In this document: positions 34,361 to 44,626 of the stretch, in pieces
How the letters are laid out: the number at the start of each line of letters is the position of its first letter
How positions within the stretch are numbered: position 1 is the stretch's first letter
Notes under the pieces: model-generated
The model's input: only the letters and a program-made list of their open reading frames with translations
Told to the model about the DNA's origin: nothing
The model's database searches: none
NCBI GenBank assembly: GCA_963781495.1
Contig: CAWAFX010000001.1
Coordinates: 102,450 to 166,449 of the forward strand
Direction of reading: 5' to 3'
Length of the DNA stretch: 64,000 bases
Origin: Mayfieldus sp963781495
GTDB lineage: Bacteria > Actinomycetota > Thermoleophilia > Solirubrobacterales > 70-9
Program-made: the position numbers and the translations under genes

Positions 34361-35601
34361 GCCGCTCCCAGAAGGTAATGGGAACCGGCGGCGAGCGCTA
34401 CACCACCGTGTTCGGCGGCGAGTTCACGCGCCCGGCCCAGGGCGGCATCCGGCTCGGCGACGGTCTCGGCCTCCAGGCCCAGCTCCTCGCAGATCGCCTG
34501 CAGCTCGGCGGCCGGGTGCGAATGGGCTCCCGGGCGGCCGCTGGCCAGTAGCCTCGCCGCCGGCAGCTCGGTGCAGACGGCGTAAGCGAGCGCCGGGCCG
34601 AGGGCCCGCAGCATCGCCTCGGCGTCCTTGTCGGCGAGGATGCCGAGACAGGCATAGACCGGCCGCCCTCCGCTGACCTCGGGCAGAGCCTCGGCCAAGG
34701 CGGCGGCGCCGTCCGGATTGTGGGCGACGTCGAGGACCGTCAGCGGCTGCTCGGCGACCACCTCGAGCCGGGCTGGGATCGTCAGCCGCTTCGCCACCTC
34801 GCTCACCGCAGCGGCGTCGACCTCGCCGAGGAAGGCCCCGGCGGCGGTCACTGCAAGGGCGAAATTGCGGCGTTGAAAGCGGCCCGGGGCGAGCAGCTTC
34901 ATCTCCTCGCCCGGGTCCGGGGGCGCCCGCAGGTGGGTGGCGCCGCGCTCGGCCGCGACCTCCGCCGCCAGGCGATCCACCTCGGGACTGAGCGCACCGG
35001 TGACCAGGATCGAGTGGTCGCGCAGCACCGCCAGCTTCTCGGCCGCGATCTCGAGCTCGGTCTCGCCCAGCCACTCGGTGTGGTCGAGGCCGACCGAGGT
35101 CAGCACAGTGACCCGCGATGGGATCACGTTGGTGGCGTCGAGCCGCCCCCCGAGCCCGGCCTCGATCACGCCCGCGGCGACCCGGGCGCCGGCGAGGGCG
35201 ACGAAACTGGCCGCGGTGGCAGCCTCGAACTGGGTCACCGCGTCGTCGGGGGCCTCGAGCGCCCGGTCGACCACCTCGGCCGCCTCGGCGGTGCGCTGCA
35301 CCGCCTCGGCGAAGGCCGCCGGGTCGACCTCGTGTCCGCGGATCCGGACCCGCTCCGACCAGCGCTCCAGATGCGGCGACAGCGAGCTGCCGGCGCTGAC
35401 CCCGTGCGCCTCCAGCAGCGCGGCGATCATCTGCGCGACCGAGGACTTGCCGTTGGTCCCCACCACGTGCACGGAGGCGAAGCGGTGCTGGGGCATCCCC
35501 AGCACCGAGGTCAGCCTCCGCATCCGCTCCAGTCCCAGTCGCCAGCCGATCGCCTGCAGCGAGTCGAGGTAGGCCTCGGGATCGAAGGCTTCCGGTCCTA
35601 T
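34324..35601 (-). CDS. folC: Folylpolyglutamate/dihydrofolate synthase
   Basis: Adds glutamate to folates. It is 425 residues from the ATA at 35601. Motifs: ATP loop VVGTNGKSSVAQMIAALLE, the omega-loop region and GLGGRLDATNVIPSRV, the late VLDVAHNPDGAAALAEAL, and GSHYLLG. The upstream part PEAYLDSLQAIGWRLGLERM matches the FolC N-terminus, so the ATG at 35523 is too late. An ATA overlaps the valS TAG stop (ATAG) and has GGAGGAG 8 bases before it. That, or another non-standard codon, is the likely start. Confidence 0.93.
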   Translation of the reverse strand: MGPEAFDPEAYLDSLQAIGWRLGLERMRRLTSVLGMPQHRFASVHVVGTNGKSSVAQMIAALLEAHGVSAGSSLSPHLERWSERVRIRGHEVDPAAFAEAVQRTAEAAEVVDRALEAPDDAVTQFEAATAASFVALAGARVAAGVIEAGLGGRLDATNVIPSRVTVLTSVGLDHTEWLGETELEIAAEKLAVLRDHSILVTGALSPEVDRLAAEVAAERGATHLRAPPDPGEEMKLLAPGRFQRRNFALAVTAAGAFLGEVDAAAVSEVAKRLTIPARLEVVAEQPLTVLDVAHNPDGAAALAEALPEVSGGRPVYACLGILADKDAEAMLRALGPALAYAVCTELPAARLLASGRPGAHSHPAAELQAICEELGLEAETVAEPDAALGRARELAAEHGGVALAAGSHYLLGAAWTKRHAQSYSR

Positions 35602-38189
35602 TGCTCGAGCTCCTCCAACTCGGCGCGGTAATTGGCCAGCTTCTGGCGCTCCTCCTCGACGACCTCCGGCGGCGCCTTGTCGACGAATCCCTTGTTGGCG
35701 AGCTTGCGCTCCCCGCGCTCGACCTCTGCCTGCAGTTCAGTCCGGCGGGCGCCGATCCGTTTGTAAACGAGCTCGGGATCGATCGCATCGTTGGCCAGTA
35801 CCTGCACCGGCCCCACCGAGGCGACGGGGTCGCCGCCGTCGCGGGAGAACTCGAAACGGGCCAGGCGGCCGACGAACTCGGGCGGCTCGCCGGCCTCGAG
35901 GCGGCCGCTGAGCATGCTGGCGACCGGCACACCGGCCAGCTCGCGCCAGGCGCGCAGCCGGCGCGTGAGCTCGATCGCGGACCCGACCTCGGCCTCGGCC
36001 GCCGGGTCGACGAGCGAGTCGTCGGCCTCGGGGAACGGATGCATGGCGAGATGGCCCTCGCGCGCCGGATGGTAGGACCAGATCTCCTCGCTGACAAAGG
36101 GCATGATCGGATGGATCAGGGCCAGGGTCTGCTCGAGGACCCAGAGCAGCGTCGCCGAAACCTCCGCCTCGCCCTCGTAGAGACGCGGCTTGGCGATCTC
36201 CAGGTACCAGTCGCACATCTCGGACCAGACGAAGCGGTAGGTCTCCTGCGAGGCGTGGGCGAAGTCGTAGCCCTCCAGCTGGCCGGTCAGCGCCGCGATC
36301 GCGCGCTGCAGCCGCGAGACGATCCAGCGGTCCTCGGGGCGAGCCGGCAGGAAGCCCAGCCCGCCGGTAGCCGCGGCAGGGACTTGGCCCTGCCGCGCAT
36401 TGGTTGCCGATTGGTCCTGCTGAGAATTCAGCAGTATCAATCGGCTTGCATTCCACAGTTTGTTCGCGAGGTCGCGGCCCTGCTGGACCTTGGCGTCGGA
36501 GTAGCGCACGTCCTGGGTCGAGGACATCGCCAGCAGTCCGAAGCGCAGCGCGTCGGCGCCGTGGACCTCTATCTCCTGCACCGGGTCGATCCCGGTGCCG
36601 AGGCTCTTCGACATCCGCCGCCCGTCGCGGGCCTGGATCACCGAGGTGATGTAGACGTCGCTGAAGGGGATCTGGCCCGGGAACTCGAGTCCCATCATCA
36701 CCATCCGCGCGACCCAGAGGTAGATGATCTCCCGCGCGGTGACCAGCGAATCGGTGGGGTAGAAAGCGCGCAGCTCGGGGGTGTCGTCGGGCCAGCCGAG
36801 GGTCGCGAACGGCCACAGCGCCGAGGAGAACCAGGTGTCGAGGACGTCCTCGTCCTGCTCCCAGCCTTCTCCCTGCGGCGGCGACACGCCGACGTAGACC
36901 TCCTCGCCGCGGTACCAGACCGGCAGCCGGTGGCCCCACCAGAGCTGGCGCGAGACGCACCAGGGGCGGAGCTCGGCCATCCAGTCGAGGTAGACCCCTT
37001 TCCAGGGCCGGGCGGGAACGAACCTGACCTGGTCGGCCTCGACGACGTCGATCGCCGGCTTGGCGAGCTCGTCCATGCGGCAGAACCACTGCAGCGAGAT
37101 CAGCGGCTCGATCCGGGCCCCGGAGCGGTGCGAGAAGGGGACCGAGTGCGTGTAGGGCTCCTCGCTGCGGATCAGCCCCTGCTCGCGAAGCGCCCCGACG
37201 ACGGCCTTCTGGGCCTCCTCGACGCCCAGCCCGGCGAACTCGCCGGCCGCCTCGGTCAGGCGGCCGTCCTCTCCGATCGCGGTCACCTCCTCGAGCCCGT
37301 GGCGGCGGCCGATCTCGAAATCGTTGACGTCGTGGCCGGGCGTCACCTTCAGGGCCCCGGTCCCGAAGTCGGGATCGATGTAGTCGTCGGCGATGATCGG
37401 CAGGCGGCGGCCGACCAGCGGCAGCACGCATTCGCGCCCGACCAGCTCGCGGTAGCGGTCGTCTTCGGGGTTCACCGCCACCGCGGTGTCGGCGAGCATC
37501 GTCTCCGGGCGCACCGTCGCCACCGTGATCGCCCCCTCGCCGTCCTGCAGCGGGTAGTCGATCTCGTACATCGTGTCGGTCACCTCGCGGTTTTCGACCT
37601 CGAGGTCGGAGATCGCCGAGCGGGTGCCCGGATCCCAATTGACCATGTAGTTGTCGCGATAGATGTAGCCCTTCTCGTAGAGGCCGACGAAGACCCGGTA
37701 GACCGCCTTCACGTAGCCCTCGTCGAGGGTGAAGCGCTCGCGCTCGTAGTCGCAGGAGGCGCCGAGGCGCTTGTACTGGTCGACGATCTGGCTGCCGTAG
37801 CGCTGCTTCCACTCCCAGACCCGCTGCACGAACGCCTCGCGGCCGATCTCCAGCCGCGTCTTTCCCTCCTCCCGCAACTCCTTCTCGACCACCGCCTGGG
37901 TGGCGATGCCGGCGTGGTCGGTGCCGAGGATCCAGAGCGCGCGGCGGCCGCGCATCCGCTGCATGCGGATCAGCGCGTCCTGGATCGAGCCGTTGAGCGC
38001 GTGCCCCATGTGCAGGGCGCCGGTCACGTTCGGCGGCGGGATCGCGATCGAGTAGTTCTGATCTGGCGTCCCCTCCGCCGGGGGATGGAAGTAGCCGGCT
38101 TCCAGCCACTGCTCGAAGATCGGCTGCTCGACCTTGCCCGGGTCGTAGCGGGTCCTCTCCTCGAGCGTCTTGAGGCGATCGTCGGGCAC
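35598..38189 (-). CDS. valS: Valyl-tRNA synthetase
   Basis: 863 residues. HIGH motif HMGH in PPNVTGALHMGHALNGSIQD, WGTDHAGIATQ-type ILGTDHAGIATQ, a CP1 editing domain (TVRPETMLADTAVAVNPEDD), the KMSKS loop RRMSKSLGTGIDP, an anticodon-binding domain, and a C-terminal coiled coil typical of ValS (ELVYKRIGARRTELQAEVER). A short Gln/Asn-rich linker (near residues 590-615) is longer than usual. Upstream of folC. Confidence 0.97.
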   Translation of the reverse strand: MPDDRLKTLEERTRYDPGKVEQPIFEQWLEAGYFHPPAEGTPDQNYSIAIPPPNVTGALHMGHALNGSIQDALIRMQRMRGRRALWILGTDHAGIATQAVVEKELREEGKTRLEIGREAFVQRVWEWKQRYGSQIVDQYKRLGASCDYERERFTLDEGYVKAVYRVFVGLYEKGYIYRDNYMVNWDPGTRSAISDLEVENREVTDTMYEIDYPLQDGEGAITVATVRPETMLADTAVAVNPEDDRYRELVGRECVLPLVGRRLPIIADDYIDPDFGTGALKVTPGHDVNDFEIGRRHGLEEVTAIGEDGRLTEAAGEFAGLGVEEAQKAVVGALREQGLIRSEEPYTHSVPFSHRSGARIEPLISLQWFCRMDELAKPAIDVVEADQVRFVPARPWKGVYLDWMAELRPWCVSRQLWWGHRLPVWYRGEEVYVGVSPPQGEGWEQDEDVLDTWFSSALWPFATLGWPDDTPELRAFYPTDSLVTAREIIYLWVARMVMMGLEFPGQIPFSDVYITSVIQARDGRRMSKSLGTGIDPVQEIEVHGADALRFGLLAMSSTQDVRYSDAKVQQGRDLANKLWNASRLILLNSQQDQSATNARQGQVPAAATGGLGFLPARPEDRWIVSRLQRAIAALTGQLEGYDFAHASQETYRFVWSEMCDWYLEIAKPRLYEGEAEVSATLLWVLEQTLALIHPIMPFVSEEIWSYHPAREGHLAMHPFPEADDSLVDPAAEAEVGSAIELTRRLRAWRELAGVPVASMLSGRLEAGEPPEFVGRLARFEFSRDGGDPVASVGPVQVLANDAIDPELVYKRIGARRTELQAEVERGERKLANKGFVDKAPPEVVEEERQKLANYRAELEELEQ

Positions 38190-38278
38190 GGTCGGGCGAG
38201 TTTAGTTTCGAAGCCGAGTCGGCATGGCGAGGCAGCGAGAAGTTCACGAATGCTGGCTGCACTCGGTAGTTTCGAGTC

Positions 38279-39127
38279 ATGGAAGCGCTGCAAACCGGGC
38301 AGGTTTCGGTCGCCGGCGTCAGCTCGCCCCTGATCGAGGCCGGGCCGGCAGGCGACTCCGAGGCGGTGGTCTTCGTGCACGGCAACCCGGGCTCGGGCCG
38401 CGACTTCGAGGATCTGGTCGGCCGGGTCGGCGGCTTCGCCCGCGCGCTCGCCTTCGACCTTCCCGGGTTCGGGCGGGCCGACAAGCCGGACGACTTCGAC
38501 TACACGATCGAGGGCTACGCCGGCTTCATCGCCGGTGCTCTGGAGCAGCTCGGGGTCAAGCAGGCCCATCTCGTCCTGCACGATTTCGGCGGCGCCTTCG
38601 GATTCTGCTGGGCAGCCGCCCACCCCGACGCGCTGGCCAGCGCGGTGATGTTCAACACCGGGACCTGGGCGCACGGCCGCTGGCATCGGGTGGCAAGGCT
38701 CTGGCGCCGGCCGGTGCTCGGCGAGCTGACGATGGCGCTGACCAACCGGCGCAGCTGGCGCAAGACGATGAATGCCGGCCCGGCGATGCCGCCGGCCTTC
38801 GTCGATCGCATGTACGACGATTTCGACCGCGGCACCCGGCGCGCCGTGCTGCGGCTCTACCGGGCGACCGACCTTCCCTACCCGGCGGCCTCCGGATGGG
38901 CGCAGACCCTGGCCGAGGTCGACCGGCCCGCTTTGATCGTCTGGGGCGCCAACGACCCGTTCCTGGGCCGAAGGCGGATCGATGACCTCAAGGGGCCTTT
39001 CCCCAGCGCCGAGGTGACGATCCTCGAGGCAAGCGGCCACTTCCCCTTCGCCGACGACCCCGATTCCACCGCCGCCGTCGTCGTCCCTTTCCTGCGCAGC
39101 CGGCTGACGGCCAAGGCGGCAGCATGA
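38279..39127 (+). CDS. Alpha/beta hydrolase, Asp-nucleophile type
   Basis: 282 residues, haloalkane-dehalogenase/epoxide-hydrolase-like. The oxyanion-hole HGNPGSG, the nucleophile elbow LVLHDFGGAFGF (Asp instead of Ser), the acid in WGANDPFLG and the base in EASGHFPFADDPD are all visible. The position after the nucleophile is Phe, not the Trp usual in haloalkane dehalogenases, so an epoxide hydrolase or other member is possible. Its stop overlaps the EAL gene start by four bases (ATGA), so the two are coupled. Confidence 0.85.
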   Translation: MEALQTGQVSVAGVSSPLIEAGPAGDSEAVVFVHGNPGSGRDFEDLVGRVGGFARALAFDLPGFGRADKPDDFDYTIEGYAGFIAGALEQLGVKQAHLVLHDFGGAFGFCWAAAHPDALASAVMFNTGTWAHGRWHRVARLWRRPVLGELTMALTNRRSWRKTMNAGPAMPPAFVDRMYDDFDRGTRRAVLRLYRATDLPYPAASGWAQTLAEVDRPALIVWGANDPFLGRRRIDDLKGPFPSAEVTILEASGHFPFADDPDSTAAVVVPFLRSRLTAKAAA

Positions 39128-39909
39128 GCACCCTCGACCACACCGAGCCCGGCGCCGACGCGCTCGCGGCCGAGCTCGGCCTCGCGATCGAGCACAAGCG
39201 CCTGCGCCTCTACTACCAGCCGATCGTCTCGCTGATCGACCGCGTCGCCCACGACGTCGAGGCGCTGCCCCGCTGGCCCCGCAACGGCGACGAGATCCTC
39301 GCCCCGGCCGACTTCATCGACATCGCACGGCAGTTCGGCCTCCTCGCCGACCTCGAGCGCTGGGCGATCGAGACGGCATTCGAGCAGATGAGCCGCTGGC
39401 GCCGCTCGACCGACGTCAACGTGGCGCTCAACCTCTCCGAGGACCACGTCTACGAGAGCGACTTCGGCGACCAGATCAGCGCCTGCGCGACCGCGAACGG
39501 AGTCGAGCGGCGCCGCCTCAGCATCGAGATCTCCGAGACGGCGCTGGCCGAGACCAGCGGCGAGCAGCTGGCGCGGCTGAACGCGCTCGCCGACCTCGGG
39601 GTCGGGCTGACGATCGACGACTACAGCGGCGCGGTCCCGGTAGACCAGCTGACCGCGCTGCCGACCACGGCGCTGAAGATCAGCCGCCGCATCGTCGCCG
39701 GGATCCCCGACCACCAGCGCCACACCGAGGTCGCCGCCAGGGCCCTGACGCTGGGCCGCGAGTACAACCTGCGGGTGATCGCCAACGGGGTCGAATCGCC
39801 CGGTCAGCTGGCGGCCCTGCGCGACATGGGATGCGAGTACGGACAGGGGTTTCTGTTCTCGATCCCGATGCCGGCCGAGGTCCTCAGCGAGCGCAGCGTC
39901 CGGCGCTAG
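39124..39909 (+). CDS. Degenerate EAL-domain protein
   Basis: A 261-residue single EAL domain. HDVEALPRW keeps the EAL motif, NLSEDH the Asn, EISETAL the Glu and IDDYSGA the paired Asp. But the KID motif is KIS, and the EGVE loop reads ANGVE, with Asn for the conserved Glu. The last, QGFLFS, is intact. Loss of the EGVE Glu suggests it binds or senses cyclic di-GMP rather than hydrolysing it. No GGDEF or sensor domain is attached. Confidence 0.85.
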   Translation: MSTLDHTEPGADALAAELGLAIEHKRLRLYYQPIVSLIDRVAHDVEALPRWPRNGDEILAPADFIDIARQFGLLADLERWAIETAFEQMSRWRRSTDVNVALNLSEDHVYESDFGDQISACATANGVERRRLSIEISETALAETSGEQLARLNALADLGVGLTIDDYSGAVPVDQLTALPTTALKISRRIVAGIPDHQRHTEVAARALTLGREYNLRVIANGVESPGQLAALRDMGCEYGQGFLFSIPMPAEVLSERSVRR

Positions 39910-39917
39910 GCCTGCCG

Positions 39918-41276
<1,359 letters not shown>

Positions 41277-41295
41277 ATCGGATCTTTGATTACTG

Positions 41296-41317
41296 CGGCC
41301 TCATTACTCCGAGGCCG
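41296..41317. promoter_or_regulatory. Hairpin upstream of clpX
   Basis: CGGCCTC (41296-41302) and GAGGCCG (41311-41317) form a perfect 7-bp stem around an 8-base loop in the gap between the M23 peptidase and clpX (minus-strand direction). It could be a weak terminator or leader structure; no U tract is visible. Confidence 0.35.
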
Positions 41318-41359
41318 TGCGAGTACCTGCTAATGGGCGCAGCCTTGCCGAACTGCGAC

Positions 41360-41878
41360 TTAACTGAAACTGTCCCAGCGCCGCAGCGCCGGCTGGGGAT
41401 CGACCGGCACGCCATGCACGTGGATCTCGAAGTGCAGGTGGCAGCCGACCGTGCGGGCGTTGCCCGTCTTGCCGACGCTGCCGATCCGCTGCCCGGTCCG
41501 CACCAGCTCGCCGACCTTGACGATCGCCGGCTTGCGCATATGCGCGTACCAGTAGTTGCGACCCAGCCCGCGCGCGTGGATGATCACGTAGTTGCCGTAG
41601 AGGACCGGGTCGAAGGCGCGTTTGAGCACCTTTCCCTCCCGAGCCGAGACGAGCTTGGTCCCGCAGGCGGCCACGATGTCGTAGCCCTCGTGGGTGCGGC
41701 CGCCGTCGCGGGGGGCGCCGAAGTCGCCAACCGGGCCCCGCGGCCAGTGCGGCCCGCGGACCGGAAAGATCTGCCCGTGACGGTGGCCGCTGGCGACTTC
41801 GGCGGCGATCGCGCCGGCGACGACGACCAGAACCGCCCAGCACAGAGCGACCACACCCCACCTTCGCCCCCAGCTCAT
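41360..41878 (-). CDS. M23-type peptidoglycan endopeptidase
   Basis: 172 residues, one N-terminal helix (LCWAVLVVVAGAIAAEVASG) followed by a compact LytM domain. Zinc ligands are in GRTHEGYDIVA (HxxxD) and HLHFEIHVHG, with ARGLGRNYWYAHM in between. It probably cuts peptide crosslinks in the cell wall. The location between clpP (10 bases upstream) and clpX is uncommon. Confidence 0.9.
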   Translation of the reverse strand: MSWGRRWGVVALCWAVLVVVAGAIAAEVASGHRHGQIFPVRGPHWPRGPVGDFGAPRDGGRTHEGYDIVAACGTKLVSAREGKVLKRAFDPVLYGNYVIIHARGLGRNYWYAHMRKPAIVKVGELVRTGQRIGSVGKTGNARTVGCHLHFEIHVHGVPVDPQPALRRWDSFS

Positions 41879-41888
41879 GCGGCGGCCG

Positions 41889-42473
41889 TCAGTGCTTTTC
41901 GATGATCCGATCGACGATCGAGTACTCGACCGCCTCTTCGGCGCTCATGAAGTAATCGCGCTCGGTGTCCTTTGCGACCTTCTCCAGCGGCTGACCGGTG
42001 TGCTTGGCGATGATCTGGTCGAGGCGGCTGCGGACGTCGATGATCTCGCGCGCGTGGATCTCGATATCCGTCGCCTGGCCCTGGAACCCGCCCGAGACCT
42101 GGTGGATGAGGATCTTCGAGTTCGGGGTCGCCATCCGCTTGCCCTCCGCCCCACCGGCGAGCAGCAGCGCCCCCATGCTCATCGCGACGCCGACGCAGAT
42201 CGTCTGCACGTCGGGCTTTATGTACTGCATCGTGTCGTAGATCGCGAGACCCGCGTAGACCGATCCGCCCGGTGAGTTGACGTAGAGGCTTACGTCCTTC
42301 TCGGGGTCGTCGGACTCGAGGTGGATCAGTTGCGCGACGACCAGGTTGGCGATGTCCTCCGTCACTGGGGTGCCGAGGAAGACGATTCGCTCGTTGAGCA
42401 GGCGCGAGTAGATGTCGAAGGCCCGTTCGCCTCGCGACGTCTGCTCGACCACCATTGGAACCAGCGGACTCAT
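41889..42473 (-). CDS. clpP: ATP-dependent Clp protease proteolytic subunit
   Basis: 194 residues. The active-site Ser is in CVGVAMSMGALLLAGGAEG, the His in KILIHQVSGGFQGQATD, and the Asp in KDTERDYFMSAEEAVEYS. N-terminal NERIVFLGTPVTEDIANLVV matches the family. Only one clpP copy is present in the window; many actinobacteria have two. Confidence 0.97.
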   Translation of the reverse strand: MSPLVPMVVEQTSRGERAFDIYSRLLNERIVFLGTPVTEDIANLVVAQLIHLESDDPEKDVSLYVNSPGGSVYAGLAIYDTMQYIKPDVQTICVGVAMSMGALLLAGGAEGKRMATPNSKILIHQVSGGFQGQATDIEIHAREIIDVRSRLDQIIAKHTGQPLEKVAKDTERDYFMSAEEAVEYSIVDRIIEKH

Positions 42474-42536
42474 CGGCGGCGAGTGTATAGAAGCCGGATT
42501 ACGTCCTTGGAGGCGCCGGCGGGCCTGCGCCGCCGC

Positions 42537-43025
42537 CTAGACGGCGGCGCTCGGAACCCGGCAGCTGGCCATCCCGCGCTTTTCCAGATAGCGCTGGTGG
42601 TAGTCCTCGGCCCGGTAGAAGGGACCGGCGGGGACGATCTCGGTCACCACCTGGCTGCGGTGCTCGGTCTGGGCCCGCTCCTTGGCCGCGATCGCCTCCC
42701 GCTCCTGCTCGGGGCTGTGGAAGAAGATCGCCGAGCGGTACTGGTGGCCGAAGTCCGGGCCTTGGCGGTTGAGCTGGGTCGGGTCGTGGAGGCTGAAGAA
42801 CTTGTCCGCCAGCTCGGCGAAGGAAACCTGCTCGGGATCGAAGGTCAGGTGCACCGCCTCGGCGTGGCCGGTGCGGCCGCCGCAGACGTCCTCGTAGCTC
42901 GGCGACTCCGTGCTTCCGCCCGTGTAGCCGACCTCGGTCGAGAGAACGCCGGGCGTATTGGCGAAATCGATCTCCACCTGCCAGAAGCAGCCGGCGGCGA
43001 ATGTGGCTTCCTGGGTTGTGCTCAT
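42537..43025 (-). CDS. msrA: Peptide methionine sulfoxide reductase MsrA
   Basis: 162 residues from ATG 43025 (MSTTQEATFAAGCFWQVEI). The catalytic Cys is in GCFWQVE (usually GCFWGxE), followed by VGYTGGSTESPSYEDVCGGR and HAEAVHLTFDP, with HDPTQLNRQGPDFGHQYRSA later. It repairs oxidised methionine. It lies between tig and clpP. Confidence 0.94.
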   Translation of the reverse strand: MSTTQEATFAAGCFWQVEIDFANTPGVLSTEVGYTGGSTESPSYEDVCGGRTGHAEAVHLTFDPEQVSFAELADKFFSLHDPTQLNRQGPDFGHQYRSAIFFHSPEQEREAIAAKERAQTEHRSQVVTEIVPAGPFYRAEDYHQRYLEKRGMASCRVPSAAV

Positions 43026-43087
43026 CTTTTCTCGCTCTCGAATCTCGTTTTGATCGCTGTAAGACAGTCCGGCCGGCACCTGGTTCG

Positions 43088-44476
43088 TTACGAGCCCGGG
43101 GTCCAGAGCCCCGGGCCGGGCCCGGCCTCGGCGCGGTCCTTGTCCGGTGTCCAGAGCCGCTCCCGCGCTTCTGCCTGGGCGACCGGGATCGGCTTCGCCG
43201 TCTCGGCCAGCAGGTCGATCGCCTTGCGCACCCGTAGGTCGTCGCGGACCAGGGTGTCGCGCCCGGCCTTGCGCAGGCGCTCGAGCAGCTTCTCGGGGCT
43301 GGTCCGCTCGTGCTCCGCGGTGTGCTCCAGCGCCTCGACCATCTCTGCCTCCGAGATCTCGAACTGCTCGGCGTCGGCGATCGCGCCCAGCACCGCCTCG
43401 CGCTTCAGCTCCCGCTCGGCGTCGGACTTCGACTCCTCGATCACCTCCTCGCGCGTTTTTCCCTGCATCTGCAGATAGGAGGCCGGGTCGAGGCCCTGGG
43501 CGGCAATCTGGCGCTCGATCCGCTCCCAGCGCTCGGTTGCGCGGGCAGTCAGGATCTCGTCCGGCACCTCGACCGTCGAGACATCGACTGCGGCATCCAC
43601 GGCGGCGAGCCGGAAGTCGGCCTCGATCCGCTGCTCGGCCGCCTCGCTCAGCTTCTGGCGCAGGTCGTCGCGCAGCTCCTCGAGGGTGTCGAAGCCCCCA
43701 GAGCTGGCGGCGAACTCGTCGTCGAGCTCCGGCAGCACCTTCTCGCGCACCTCCTTGACCTCGACCGCGAAGACCGCATCCTTGCCGGCCAGCTGCTCGG
43801 CGTTGTACTCGGAGGGGAAGGTCACCTTGACGTCGCGCTGTTCGCCGGCGGCGGCGCCCGTCAGCTGCTGCTCGAAACCCTCGATCAGCCTGCCGGAGCC
43901 GAGCTCGAGCAGCTCGTCGTGGGCCTCGCCGCCCTGAAAGGGCTCGCCGTCGATCGTCCCGACGAAGTCGACCAGCAGGAAGTCACCTTCGGCGCCGGGC
44001 CGGTCCACCGTCTCCAGGCGTCCGAATCCCTCCCGCAGGCGTTCGAGCTCGGCGTCGATGACGTCGTCGGGGACGTCGGGCTCGGGCCGGCCGACCTCGA
44101 GCCCCTTGTACTCGCCCAGCTCGGCCGGGGGCCGCACGCCGACCTCGAACTGAAAGCTCAGCGGATCCCCCTCGGCATCGGGCACCGAGGTGACCTCGAT
44201 GTTGGGGTCGCCGACCGGGTTGACCCCGGAGGAGAGCAGAGCCCGCTCGTACCACTCGGGAAGCGAGTCGCGCAGGGCCTGCTCGAGCACGGCCTCGCGG
44301 CCGACCCGCTGGATGATCAGCGAGGGCGGCGCCTTGCCCTTGCGAAAGCCCGGCAGTCGCATGTCGCGGGCCAGTCCGCGGGCGGCACGGCTGATGCCGC
44401 GATTGACGTCGTCAGGCGGTACGTCGACGTCGACCCGGACCCGCGAGTCGGGCAGCTCTGTGACCGATGTCTTCAC
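43088..44476 (-). CDS. tig: Trigger factor chaperone
   Basis: 462 residues. The ribosome-binding N-domain contains the signature GFRKGKAPPSLIIQRVG. The FKBP-type PPIase domain follows (GAEGDFLLVDFVGTIDGEPF), then the long helical C-domain. It folds nascent chains at the ribosome. The last ~20 residues are Gly/Pro-rich. Confidence 0.96.
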   Translation of the reverse strand: MKTSVTELPDSRVRVDVDVPPDDVNRGISRAARGLARDMRLPGFRKGKAPPSLIIQRVGREAVLEQALRDSLPEWYERALLSSGVNPVGDPNIEVTSVPDAEGDPLSFQFEVGVRPPAELGEYKGLEVGRPEPDVPDDVIDAELERLREGFGRLETVDRPGAEGDFLLVDFVGTIDGEPFQGGEAHDELLELGSGRLIEGFEQQLTGAAAGEQRDVKVTFPSEYNAEQLAGKDAVFAVEVKEVREKVLPELDDEFAASSGGFDTLEELRDDLRQKLSEAAEQRIEADFRLAAVDAAVDVSTVEVPDEILTARATERWERIERQIAAQGLDPASYLQMQGKTREEVIEESKSDAERELKREAVLGAIADAEQFEISEAEMVEALEHTAEHERTSPEKLLERLRKAGRDTLVRDDLRVRKAIDLLAETAKPIPVAQAEARERLWTPDKDRAEAGPGPGLWTPGS

Positions 44477-44497
44477 CTTGCTGACCCTAGATGATCG

Positions 44498-44626
44498 CTA
44501 GCCGCGGTTCCGGCGCGTCGCCCGGGCCAGAGCGGCTCCGAGCTCGATCGCCAGCGCCGCGATCCGTCCCAGCGGCCCGGTGACCAGCCAAGACCGTAGA
44601 CGGTCGGCGGTACCCAATTCAGCCAA
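44498..44626 (-). CDS. Possible small helical protein after ctaG
   Basis: A frame opening at TTG (44626 or 44617) and overlapping the ctaG stop reads ADRLRSWLVTGPLGRIAALA, then IELGAALARATRRNRG, about 39-42 residues. The hydrophobic/basic pattern is of an amphipathic helix. Codon use is genome-like, but coding is not proven. Confidence 0.35.
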   Translation of the reverse strand: MAELGTADRLRSWLVTGPLGRIAALAIELGAALARATRRNRG

